From positions 1,178,001-1,242,000 of the forward strand of contig NZ_CP142523.1 of assembly GCF_036885605.1 (NCBI RefSeq): DNA of 64,000 bases, given 5' to 3'. The translations under genes and the position numbers were made by a program. Positions 36,175 through 42,601 of this stretch are shown here, in pieces. Within the stretch, counting starts at the first letter, position 1. Each line of letters begins with the position of its first letter. Below the pieces are notes generated by a model, which saw only the letters and a list, made by a program, of their open reading frames with translations, was not told the origin of the DNA and did no database searches. The DNA is from Janthinobacterium sp. TB1-E2. GTDB taxonomy: Bacteria > Pseudomonadota > Gammaproteobacteria > Burkholderiales > Burkholderiaceae_D.

Positions 36175-38301
36175 TTGCATTTCAGGAAACTTCACCGCCG
36201 TTCGCGCGCACTGGCTGGCCGCTGGCTGACGGGCATGCACGCCTATACCGACAAGCTGGCGCAGCGCCGCCCCCTGTGGATGGTCAGCCTGGCCATCGAC
36301 GAAACGAATCTGTCCGAGGGCTTGCGGGCCGCGTGCGCCTCGAGCGCCATGCTGCTGCTGGGCCTGCTGTTCGACCATCCCGATTTTTCCTGGGCCGCCA
36401 TCGGCGCCTTCTGGACCTGCCTTGCGGACGCGGCCGGCACGCGGCGCATGCGCTTCGTCTCGATGGTGGGCTTCGGCTTGCTGTCGACGGTCGCTGGCGG
36501 CCTGACGGCGCTGGCGGCCGGCCATGGCGTGGTGGTGGCGGCCATCGCCGTCCTGCTGTTTTCCTGGGCCGGCGCGCTGGCGCGCATCTGGGGCGCGGCC
36601 ACGGCGCAAGTGGCCATCCTGGCGGCCACGGCCTGCGTGGTGATGGTCACGCATCCGTTGGAATCGATGACGCAGACGGCGCCTTTCCTGGGCTTGTACA
36701 TGTTCGGCTGCCTGTTTGCCACCGTGCTCAGTTTTACGGTCTGGCGTATCCATCCGTTCAGCCCGGCCAGGCGCGCCATCCGCGCCGCGTATTCGCGCCT
36801 GGCCGGCATCGCGCGCGACAATGCGCGCTTCCTGGAGCAGGGCCCGGCGCTGCCGGACGCGACCGCGCATGGCGCCAGCTACCGTTCGCAGGCGCGCGCC
36901 GCGCTGGAAGCGGCGCGCGTGGCGTTGGCCGCCGTGCCGCCCGCCCGCGCGGGACGCAGCGCCCTGTACGACAACTTGCTGCTGGCGCTCAGCGACGCCG
37001 AGCGCATCTTCGCCTATCTGATCGCCGTCACGCATACGTGCGAGCGCGAGCAGCAGCGCCTGCGCCAGGATCCGCGCGCGCGGCGCAGCCTGGAAGTGAT
37101 GGCCGTGCTGCTGCGCCGCCTGGGACAGGCCGTACAGCGCCAGCCGGAAACGCCGCCCCTGGCATTGCAGCGCCGCCTGGCGGGCTGCGGACGGCGCCTG
37201 GAAGCGGCGCTGGGCGCCTTGCTGCCGCTGCGACTGAACGTGGACTTCATGGAACTGGGCTTGCCGCGCGCGACGCAGCTGCCGTGGCGCGAGGCGGCTT
37301 TCCTGGCGCTGGGGCAGGCATGGCAAACGGCGAAGGTCAACGCCACGCCGCAATCGTTGAGCTGGCGCCATGCGGCGCGCGTGTCGCTGGCGACGACGGC
37401 CGGCTTCCTCTTGGTCGAAGCCTTGCAGATTCCGTTCGGCTACTGGGCCACGATGGCGACCTTATTGATCTTGCAGCCATCCGTATCGACCACCTGGCCG
37501 CGCGGCATTGAGCGGGTCGCTGGCAGCGTGCTGGGCGCCGTGCTGGCCGTGCTGATCGGCCTCGTCATTTACACGCCGCTGGGCATCTCGCTGGTGGTGT
37601 TTCCCCTGATTGTCGCCACCATGGCCTTGCGCCGTGTCAGCTACAGTCTGCACGTGCTGTTCATGACGCCCGCCTTCGTGCTGGTGGCCGACTATGCGGC
37701 GCCGGCCAGCGAGATGGTGTATGCGATGAGCCGCCTGGGCAACAACGTGCTCGGTTGCGTGCTGGCTCTGCTGGCCACGTTTTTCCTGTGGCCGGACCGC
37801 GAGGCGGACGATCTCGACCAGCGCCTGGCGAAAGCCGTGTCGGCCAACCTGAAATACCTGCTGGCCGTGCTGGCGGCGGGCGGACGCTGGGATAGTGCGA
37901 TTGCGCGCCTGCGCCGTGAGGCGGGGCTGGCCAGCAATAACGCGGAGCAAGTGCTGCAGCGCTTGCGCATCGAGCGCCGCCTGGACCGTAGCAGCGGCGT
38001 GGGCCTGGCGGCGCTGCGCACCTTGCCGCTGCTGCGCCGCGTGGCGGGCAGTACGGCGCGCATCAGTTTGAGTCCCCAAGCCGAGCCGGCGCCGCCCGAA
38101 TTGCAACGGTGGATTGCCGCCGTCAGCGGGGAAATCGATGCGCTGCTGCGTGGTGCAGCCGATGCCAGCGCGCCCGGCCCGTGCGCGGCCGAGGGCTTGA
38201 CTGCCCTGCAAGCCGATGCGGTGGCGCAGGTGCAGTTGTTGCGCGGCTTGCTGCGCGAGCATGTGCAGGCCGTCGATAGCGCGGTGGCATCTTCGCACTG
38301 A
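36175..38301 (+). CDS. FUSC-family membrane transporter
   Basis: Up to 708 aa with two bundles of about five to six hydrophobic helices (about residues 50-190 and 400-540), each followed by a cytoplasmic helical domain, the layout of FUSC/AaeB/YccS proteins, which export aromatic acids or act in envelope stress. Motifs include WAAIGAFWTCLAD and GYWATMATLLILQPSVSTTWPRGIERVAGSVLG (split). The frame opens with TTG at 36175; the first ATG is 36235 (MHAYTDKL, 688 aa). Neither has a good ribosome site, so the start is uncertain. It lies just right of the IS. Confidence 0.85.
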   Translation: MHFRKLHRRSRALAGRWLTGMHAYTDKLAQRRPLWMVSLAIDETNLSEGLRAACASSAMLLLGLLFDHPDFSWAAIGAFWTCLADAAGTRRMRFVSMVGFGLLSTVAGGLTALAAGHGVVVAAIAVLLFSWAGALARIWGAATAQVAILAATACVVMVTHPLESMTQTAPFLGLYMFGCLFATVLSFTVWRIHPFSPARRAIRAAYSRLAGIARDNARFLEQGPALPDATAHGASYRSQARAALEAARVALAAVPPARAGRSALYDNLLLALSDAERIFAYLIAVTHTCEREQQRLRQDPRARRSLEVMAVLLRRLGQAVQRQPETPPLALQRRLAGCGRRLEAALGALLPLRLNVDFMELGLPRATQLPWREAAFLALGQAWQTAKVNATPQSLSWRHAARVSLATTAGFLLVEALQIPFGYWATMATLLILQPSVSTTWPRGIERVAGSVLGAVLAVLIGLVIYTPLGISLVVFPLIVATMALRRVSYSLHVLFMTPAFVLVADYAAPASEMVYAMSRLGNNVLGCVLALLATFFLWPDREADDLDQRLAKAVSANLKYLLAVLAAGGRWDSAIARLRREAGLASNNAEQVLQRLRIERRLDRSSGVGLAALRTLPLLRRVAGSTARISLSPQAEPAPPELQRWIAAVSGEIDALLRGAADASAPGPCAAEGLTALQADAVAQVQLLRGLLREHVQAVDSAVASSH

Positions 38302-38314
38302 AGCGTAGCCGCTC

Positions 38315-38342
38315 GGCCGGTTGCGCCCGCAACCGGCCTTTT
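38315..38342 (+). terminator. Rho-independent terminator after the FUSC gene
   Basis: GGCCGGTTGC-GCCC-GCAACCGGCC followed by TTTT. The 10-bp perfect stem isolates the peptide cluster downstream from the transporter gene. Confidence 0.85.
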
Positions 38343-38459
38343 CCTGCTTGCGGCGCCAATATTGTATAGACGTTTGGCGCTTGCCAATCTCTCCAAATTC
38401 CACATTTCATGGGCTTCTCAGATATATTTTTCAAACTGGAAATTTATCGAAAGGAAACG

Positions 38460-38488
38460 TTGACTCTAAAATAAGTGCGGTCTATATT
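38460..38488 (+). promoter_or_regulatory. Strong sigma70-type promoter of the cysteine-peptide cluster
   Basis: TTGACT, exactly 17 bp, TATATT. It is one of the best matches to the vegetative consensus in the window. Transcription would start near 38495, about 100 nt before the first peptide. Confidence 0.65.
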
Positions 38489-38545
38489 CGTTTTCGTAGC
38501 AAGCAAAAATGAAATTCATATGGATTTTTTTACGACTGGTCTGAC

Positions 38546-38575
38546 GCGATTGCCAGGTTTACCTGGCGCAATCGC
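38546..38575 (+). promoter_or_regulatory. Hairpin upstream of the first cysteine peptide
   Basis: GCGATTGCCAGG-TTTA-CCTGG-CG-CAATCGC forms a 12-bp stem with a 2-nt bulge. It lies in the predicted mRNA leader, 18 nt before the ATG at 38594, close enough to affect ribosome access or mRNA stability. Confidence 0.55.
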
Positions 38576-38593
38576 TAACATGGAGAGTAGTAA

Positions 38594-38779
38594 ATGAAAA
38601 AGATTGCAGCATTTATTTTTACCCTGGGACTGAGCGCTTCCTACGCCATCGCTTCCGATATCGGCTGCTCCAGTTGCGAGGAGGAGCTGCGGGAATGCAC
38701 GATGATGAATGGTGACAGATCCCCATTTTGCATCGGCAGTTACAAAGCCTGCCTGAAAGTCTGCCAAATCGGCGCCTGA
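38594..38779 (+). CDS. Small secreted six-cysteine peptide, cluster member 1
   Basis: This 61-aa precursor has a signal peptide MKKIAAFIFTLGLSASYAIA, leaving a mature peptide of about 41 residues. Six cysteines are spaced C-X2-C-X6-C-X10-C-X6-C-X3-C, the outlier of the five in having X2 rather than X3 at the first pair. The mature part is acidic before the middle (EEELRE) and more basic after it (YKACLKVC). ATG 38594 follows GGAGAGTAG. It is the first gene after the cluster promoter. I recognise no family; the pattern predicts two antiparallel helices tied by three disulfides. Confidence 0.8.
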   Translation: MKKIAAFIFTLGLSASYAIASDIGCSSCEEELRECTMMNGDRSPFCIGSYKACLKVCQIGA

Positions 38780-38800
38780 TATCCGTTTTTTGCATTGCGA

Positions 38801-38833
38801 GGCGGCCGGTCATCGCCTGCTGCGCTGGCCGCC
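38801..38833 (+). repeat. Inverted repeat between peptide 1 and the glutaredoxin gene
   Basis: GGCGGCC and GGCCGCC arms with a 19-nt loop. There is no T-tract. It is one of the hairpins found in nearly every gap of this cluster. Confidence 0.4.
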
Positions 38834-38862
38834 CATCGATCCTCTACGCCTCTAAGAAACTT

Positions 38863-39243
38863 ATGATGCAAAAGAAAATTAAAACCATCGCCATGTATGG
38901 CTTGATCCTGGCCGCTGGCCTGGGCAGCGGTTATGGCCTGTCCTTGTTGCCCGGCTTGCTCAAGTCGAATTACACCGAGGGCAATTACGCCGCGTATTTC
39001 CCGAATGCCCAGACGAAAGTGGTGCTGTACGGCACGGATTGGTGCGGCTATTGCGCCAAGACGCGCGCCTACTTCAAGGAAAACAAGATCGAATTCGTCG
39101 ATCTCGATATCGAGAAATCCCCGGAAGCAAGAAAAGCCCATGAAGCACTGGGTGGCGGCGGCGTACCGGTGGTGTTGATCGGCAACCGCAAGATCCAGGG
39201 CTTCAATGCAGGCGCGCTGGAAGCGGCGCTGAAGAAAATCTGA
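38863..39243 (+). CDS. Membrane-anchored glutaredoxin-like protein in the cysteine-peptide cluster
   Basis: This 126-aa protein starts at ATG 38863 (or 38866). A basic start (MQKKIK) and one hydrophobic helix (about residues 8-29) form a signal anchor or uncleaved signal, so the C-terminal domain should face the periplasm. That domain (about 50-126) is a glutaredoxin/thioredoxin fold with redox site Cys61-Gly-Tyr-Cys64 in TDWCGYCAKTRAYF and the cis-proline/glutathione-side motif GGGVPVVLIGNRKIQGF. It lies between peptide genes 1 and 2 on the same strand and could oxidise, reduce or isomerise the peptides' disulfides. The ribosome site is weak. Confidence 0.85.
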   Translation: MMQKKIKTIAMYGLILAAGLGSGYGLSLLPGLLKSNYTEGNYAAYFPNAQTKVVLYGTDWCGYCAKTRAYFKENKIEFVDLDIEKSPEARKAHEALGGGGVPVVLIGNRKIQGFNAGALEAALKKI

Positions 39244-39274
39244 CGTTCCCACTTGTTAACTTGAAAGGCTGACC

Positions 39275-39454
39275 ATGTTCAAAAAGATTGCCGCTTTCCT
39301 GTTTGCTGCCGGCACGGCCCTGTCCTTCAGTGTGCACGCCGGCAGCCCCGATTGCACCTTTGTCTGCGAACGCAACATGCTCGATTGCGTGGAGTTCGAC
39401 CAGCCAGCTTGCATGCAGCAGTACAAGGAATGCCTGCACCAGTGCCTGCGCTAG
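39275..39454 (+). CDS. Small secreted six-cysteine peptide, cluster member 2
   Basis: This 59-aa precursor has a signal peptide MFKKIAAFLFAAGTALSFSV ending near HAG, leaving a mature part of about 37 residues. Cysteines follow C-X3-C-X6-C-X7-C-X6-C-X3-C, the most compact loop of the five. The ATG at 39275 follows GAAAGGCTGACC, 31 bp after the glutaredoxin stop, so the two are likely co-transcribed. The mature sequence shares only the cysteine frame and scattered positions (Asp before Cys3, Tyr-Lys before Cys5) with its neighbours. Confidence 0.8.
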   Translation: MFKKIAAFLFAAGTALSFSVHAGSPDCTFVCERNMLDCVEFDQPACMQQYKECLHQCLR

Positions 39455-39475
39455 GAACGCGCTGACGCAGTGTGG

Positions 39476-39501
39476 ATGGCGCGTAAGAGACGGCGCGCCA
39501 T
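39476..39501 (+). repeat. Inverted repeat between peptides 2 and 3
   Basis: Perfect 8-bp arms ATGGCGCG and CGCGCCAT around a 10-nt loop. There is no T-tract. Confidence 0.45.
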
Positions 39502-39540
39502 GGATGTCAGTGATCGTCTGTCAATTCAACAGGAGTGCTT

Positions 39541-39741
39541 ATGTTCAAAAAACTGGGTTTCTTTTTGTTTGCCATGGGCGTCAGCGCCTCGTATGCGATC
39601 GCCGGCGGCGGCGAGCCGGAATGCTATTCGCAATGCGATGACAGGCTGGACCAGTGCATGACGGACCATCCGACCGCGCCTGGTGCCTGCACCAAGATTC
39701 ATCAGATGTGCTACGACCGCTGCGATCCATACCTGCCGTAA
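39541..39741 (+). CDS. Small secreted six-cysteine peptide, cluster member 3
   Basis: This 66-aa precursor has a signal peptide MFKKLGFFLFAMGVSASYAI ending near AGG. The mature peptide of about 45 residues has C-X3-C-X6-C-X10-C-X6-C-X3-C and a short DPYLP tail. The ribosome site ACAGGAGTGCTT precedes ATG 39541. Its first 63 bases differ from those of member 4 at only three positions while the mature parts differ almost completely outside the cysteines, pointing to tandem duplication followed by divergence of the mature region. Confidence 0.82.
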   Translation: MFKKLGFFLFAMGVSASYAIAGGGEPECYSQCDDRLDQCMTDHPTAPGACTKIHQMCYDRCDPYLP

Positions 39742-39761
39742 ATGTGCCGTCCATGATGGTT

Positions 39762-39792
39762 GCCGGCCTGCCCGTATCGTGGCCGGGCCGGC
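39762..39792 (+). repeat. Inverted repeat between peptides 3 and 4
   Basis: GCCGGCC and GGCCGGC arms with a 17-nt loop. GC-rich with no T-tract. Confidence 0.4.
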
Positions 39793-39842
39793 CGAATCAC
39801 CTCATCCGTCCTGCAGTGCCTCATTTCCACCAAGGAGTACTT

Positions 39843-40031
39843 ATGTTCAAAAAGCTCGGTTTCTTTTTGTTTGCCATGGGCGTCAGCGCCTCGTATGCGA
39901 TGGCCAGCAGTACCGCTGACATTTCGGAATGCCAATCCGAGTGTTATATGGCGCTCGATGCCTGTGTCATGGAGTTCAGTGTTCCTTCATGCGTCCGCGC
40001 CAATAAAGTGTGTCTTCAGGCCTGCGGCTAG
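39843..40031 (+). CDS. Small secreted six-cysteine peptide, cluster member 4
   Basis: This 62-aa precursor has a signal peptide nearly identical to that of member 3 (MFKKLGFFLFAMGVSASYAM). The mature part of about 40 residues has C-X3-C-X6-C-X8-C-X6-C-X3-C and ends two residues after the last framework position (ACG). The ribosome site AAGGAGTACTT precedes ATG 39843. Between Cys3 and Cys4 lies VMEFSVPS, giving a more hydrophobic turn than in the others. Confidence 0.82.
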   Translation: MFKKLGFFLFAMGVSASYAMASSTADISECQSECYMALDACVMEFSVPSCVRANKVCLQACG

Positions 40032-40100
40032 GAAAATCCAATAACTATTCTGGCCGGTGCTGAAGAAAGGCGCTAGCCGATTCTATCCCTTGTCTTTGGG

Positions 40101-40127
40101 CGCAACATGAAACTGTGACATGTTGCG
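40101..40127. promoter_or_regulatory. Perfect 9-bp inverted repeat upstream of peptide 5
   Basis: CGCAACATG, 9-nt spacer, CATGTTGCG. The centre-to-centre spacing of the half-sites (about 18 bp) suits a dimeric regulator on one DNA face, or the RNA may fold as a hairpin 32 nt before the start codon. Confidence 0.5.
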
Positions 40128-40159
40128 TGTTTACTTCACGTCGCTCACTAAGGAACAGC

Positions 40160-40372
40160 ATGTTTAAAAAAATCGCTTTTTTTCTTTTTGTTGCAGGTGC
40201 CAGCCTGTCGTTCAACAAGGCGGCAAACAGCACTCCAAGCTGTGGTTTCCAGTGCGCCCAATTAAGGGGAATTTGTCTCGACGAAGGCCGGGGTGACGCT
40301 TCCTGCCGCGACAACTACAATTTCTGCGTTGAAAACTGCCGTAATGGCATCTATCCCGAGATGCCGGAATAA
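40160..40372 (+). CDS. Small secreted six-cysteine peptide, cluster member 5
   Basis: This 70-aa precursor has a signal peptide MFKKIAFFLFVAGASLSF, with the cleavage site less clear (NKAANS). The mature part of about 48 residues has C-X3-C-X6-C-X9-C-X6-C-X3-C and the longest C-terminal tail (RNGIYPEMPE). The turn DEGRGDAS contains an RGD triplet, possibly by chance. ATG 40160 follows CTAAGGAACAGC; the frame could be opened at 40115 but that adds no signal-like sequence. It ends 20 bp before the convergent cobalamin adenosyltransferase gene. Confidence 0.82.
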   Translation: MFKKIAFFLFVAGASLSFNKAANSTPSCGFQCAQLRGICLDEGRGDASCRDNYNFCVENCRNGIYPEMPE

Positions 40373-40382
40373 GCAACACGTG

Positions 40383-40410
40383 CATGGCCGCGTCATCTGG
40401 CGCGGTCATG
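40383..40410. repeat. Hairpin at the convergent junction after peptide 5
   Basis: CATGGCCGCG and CGCGGTCATG pair over 10 bp with one G-U in RNA and an 8-nt loop. It overlaps the last codons of the leftward gene. It has no T-tract, so it may only stabilise the 3' end. Confidence 0.4.
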
Positions 40411-40944
40411 CCGCCACAGCACGTCGCTGCCGCCGGCAAAGCGGTTCAGTACGCGCGACAGCACGAACAGCAGGTCGGACAGGCGGTTCACGTACTGGCG
40501 CGGATGCTCGTGGATGGTTTCCGCATTGGCCAGCGCGACGATGCTGCGTTCGGCGCGGCGGCACACGGTGCGGCACACATGCGCGAGCGAGGCGGCGCGC
40601 GAGCCGGCCGGCAGGATGAATTCGGAAAGGGCCGGCAAGTCCGCATTGTATTTCGCCAGCAGGTCATCGAGGCGCAGCACGTGTTCTTCCTTGATCAGCT
40701 GGTAGCCGGGGATGCAGATTTCTCCGCCCAGGTCGAACAGGTCGTGCTGGATGGCCACCAGCTCGTCGCGCAAGGCGTCGGGCATGGCTTCGCACAGCAG
40801 CAAGCCGATATTGGAGTTCAGTTCGTCCACGTCGCCCATGGCGTGGATGCGGGCGCTGTCCTTGCTGGTGCGGCTGCCGTCGCCCAGGCCGGTGCTGCCA
40901 TTGTCGCCCGTGCGCGTGGCGATTTTCGAAAGTCGGTTGCCCAT
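40393..40944 (-). CDS. pduO: Cob(I)yrinic acid a,c-diamide adenosyltransferase, PduO type
   Basis: This 183-aa protein transfers adenosyl from ATP to cob(I)alamin to make coenzyme B12. The N-terminal ATP loop is readable (KIATRTGDNGSTGLGDGSRT), as are GDVDELNSNIG and the signature CRTVCRRAERS...NRLSDLLFVLSR. The start at 40944 (MGNRLSK) follows CAGGAT. A much longer frame continues to 42753 across glcD and is an antisense shadow. The gene is a singleton here; no other B12 genes are nearby. It is divergent from glcD. Confidence 0.95.
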   Translation of the reverse strand: MGNRLSKIATRTGDNGSTGLGDGSRTSKDSARIHAMGDVDELNSNIGLLLCEAMPDALRDELVAIQHDLFDLGGEICIPGYQLIKEEHVLRLDDLLAKYNADLPALSEFILPAGSRAASLAHVCRTVCRRAERSIVALANAETIHEHPRQYVNRLSDLLFVLSRVLNRFAGGSDVLWRHDRAR

Positions 40945-41073
40945 GATGCTGATCCTGTAAAGAAGAATGGGGGCAGCATACGACACTGCGCGCCGCCTGG
41001 CTGCGGATTTGCGGGCAAATCGGACAAAAAATGCGGTGCGCGCCACTTTTGTGCTTACAATCGTTGCACGCCC

Positions 41074-42585
41074 ATGTCCATTTGTCCCCATCTTATGCTC
41101 AATGCCGCTCCTGAATCCGGATTGACCGCCGCGCGCCAGCAAGCCGTCGTCGCGGCCCTGCTGGCCGTGCTGCCGGCCCGCTGCGTGCTGTCCGACGCGG
41201 AAGACACGCGCCCGTATGAATGCGATGGCCTGGCCGCCTACCGCCAGTTGCCGATGGTGGTCACCTTGCCGGATACGGAAGAGCAGGTTATCGCCATCCT
41301 CGGCGTCTGCCGCGAACTTGGCGTGCCGATCGTGCCGCGCGGCGCCGGTACGGGCTTGTCGGGCGGCGCCTTGCCGATCGCCGATGGCGTGGTGCTGTCG
41401 ACGGCGCGTCTGAACCGCATCGTGCGCCTCGATGCCTACGCGCGCACGGCCGTGGTGCAGCCGGGCGTGCGCAACCTGGCCATCTCCGAAGCGGCCGCGC
41501 AATATGCCTTGTATTACGCGCCCGATCCCTCGTCGCAGATCGCCTGCAGCATCGGCGGCAACGTGGCGGAAAACTCGGGCGGCGTGCATTGCCTCAAATA
41601 CGGCTTGACCGTGCATAACGTGCTGCGCGTGCGCGTCGTCACCATCGATGGCGATGTGCTGGAGCTGGGTGGCGAATGCCTGGACTCTCCCGGTCTCGAC
41701 CTGCTGGCCGTCTTCATCGGCTCCGAAGGCATGCTGGGCATCGTCACGGAAGTGACCGTGAAACTGATACCGAAGCCGGCCACGGCGCGTGTCATCATGG
41801 CGTCGTTCGGCGACGTCGTCACGGGCGGCAATGCCGTGGCCAACGTGATCGCCGCCGGCATCATTCCGGCCGGGCTGGAAATGATGGACCAGACGTCGTC
41901 GCGCATGGTCGAGCCGTTCGTCAAGGCCGGCTACGACATCGACGCGGCCGCCATTTTGCTGTGCGAGGCGGATGGCACGCACGAGGAAGTGGAAGAGGAA
42001 ATCGCGCGCATGACGGCCGTGCTGGAAGGGGCGGGCGCCAGTGCCATCGCCGTTTCGCAGTCGGAAGCGGAGCGCATGAAATTCTGGTCCGGCCGCAAGA
42101 ACGCCTTTCCCGCCGCCGGTCGCATCTCGCCCGATTACTATTGCATGGACGGCACCATCCCGCGCAAAAAACTGGCGGAAGTGCTGACGGGTATCGCCGC
42201 CATGGAAACGACGCATGGCTTGCGCTGCGCGAACGTGTTCCACGCGGGCGACGGCAATCTGCACCCATTGATCCTGTTCGACGCCAACATGCCCGGCGAA
42301 TTCGAGCGCGCCGAAACGTTTGGCGCCGATATCCTGGCCCTGTGCGTGGCCGTCGGCGGCACCATCACGGGCGAACATGGCGTGGGCATGGAAAAGATCA
42401 ATTCCATGTGCGTGCAGTTTACGCGCGCCGAACTCGATGCCTTCTTTGCCGTCAAGCGTGCCTTCGATCCCCACACCTTGCTGAACCCGGACAAGGCGAT
42501 TCCCACCTTGAACCGCTGCGCCGAATTCGGCAAGATGCATGTGACGGCAGGGCGCCTGCCGTTCGCCAACCTGCCCCGTTTTTAA
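41074..42585 (+). CDS. glcD: Glycolate oxidase FAD-linked subunit GlcD
   Basis: This protein has 503 aa from ATG 41074, or 496 aa from ATG 41095. GlcD oxidises glycolate to glyoxylate with FAD, passing electrons through GlcE/GlcF to the respiratory chain. The FAD-binding PCMH domain has VPRGAGTGLSGGALP, YYAPDPSSQIACSIGGNVAENSGG and FIGSEGMLGIVTEVTVKL. The C-terminal FAD-oxidase domain has FHAGDGNLHPLILFD and GGTITGEHGVGMEK. It is the first of glcD-glcE-glcF. No glcC regulator or permease gene is adjacent. Confidence 0.95.
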   Translation: MSICPHLMLNAAPESGLTAARQQAVVAALLAVLPARCVLSDAEDTRPYECDGLAAYRQLPMVVTLPDTEEQVIAILGVCRELGVPIVPRGAGTGLSGGALPIADGVVLSTARLNRIVRLDAYARTAVVQPGVRNLAISEAAAQYALYYAPDPSSQIACSIGGNVAENSGGVHCLKYGLTVHNVLRVRVVTIDGDVLELGGECLDSPGLDLLAVFIGSEGMLGIVTEVTVKLIPKPATARVIMASFGDVVTGGNAVANVIAAGIIPAGLEMMDQTSSRMVEPFVKAGYDIDAAAILLCEADGTHEEVEEEIARMTAVLEGAGASAIAVSQSEAERMKFWSGRKNAFPAAGRISPDYYCMDGTIPRKKLAEVLTGIAAMETTHGLRCANVFHAGDGNLHPLILFDANMPGEFERAETFGADILALCVAVGGTITGEHGVGMEKINSMCVQFTRAELDAFFAVKRAFDPHTLLNPDKAIPTLNRCAEFGKMHVTAGRLPFANLPRF

Positions 42586-42601
42586 TTTTCCGGAGACCCC
42601 T

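Larger units (their letters stand above)
38343..38593. other. AT-rich 251-bp leader of the cysteine-peptide cluster
   Basis: This stretch is clearly richer in A and T than the flanking genes. It contains a near-consensus promoter (38460-38488) and a long hairpin (38546-38575) just before the first peptide gene. No gene is seen. Confidence 0.6.

Noticed and set aside
38579..38596. Five-codon ORF (ATG GAG AGT AGT AAA TGA) overlapping the start of peptide 1
   Set aside because: It is made of the ribosome-site region itself and is too short to support as a leader.
40262..40310. RGD triplet in peptide 5 as a cell-adhesion motif
   Set aside because: A three-residue match in an Asp/Gly/Arg-rich turn is likely chance and is not shared by the other four peptides.
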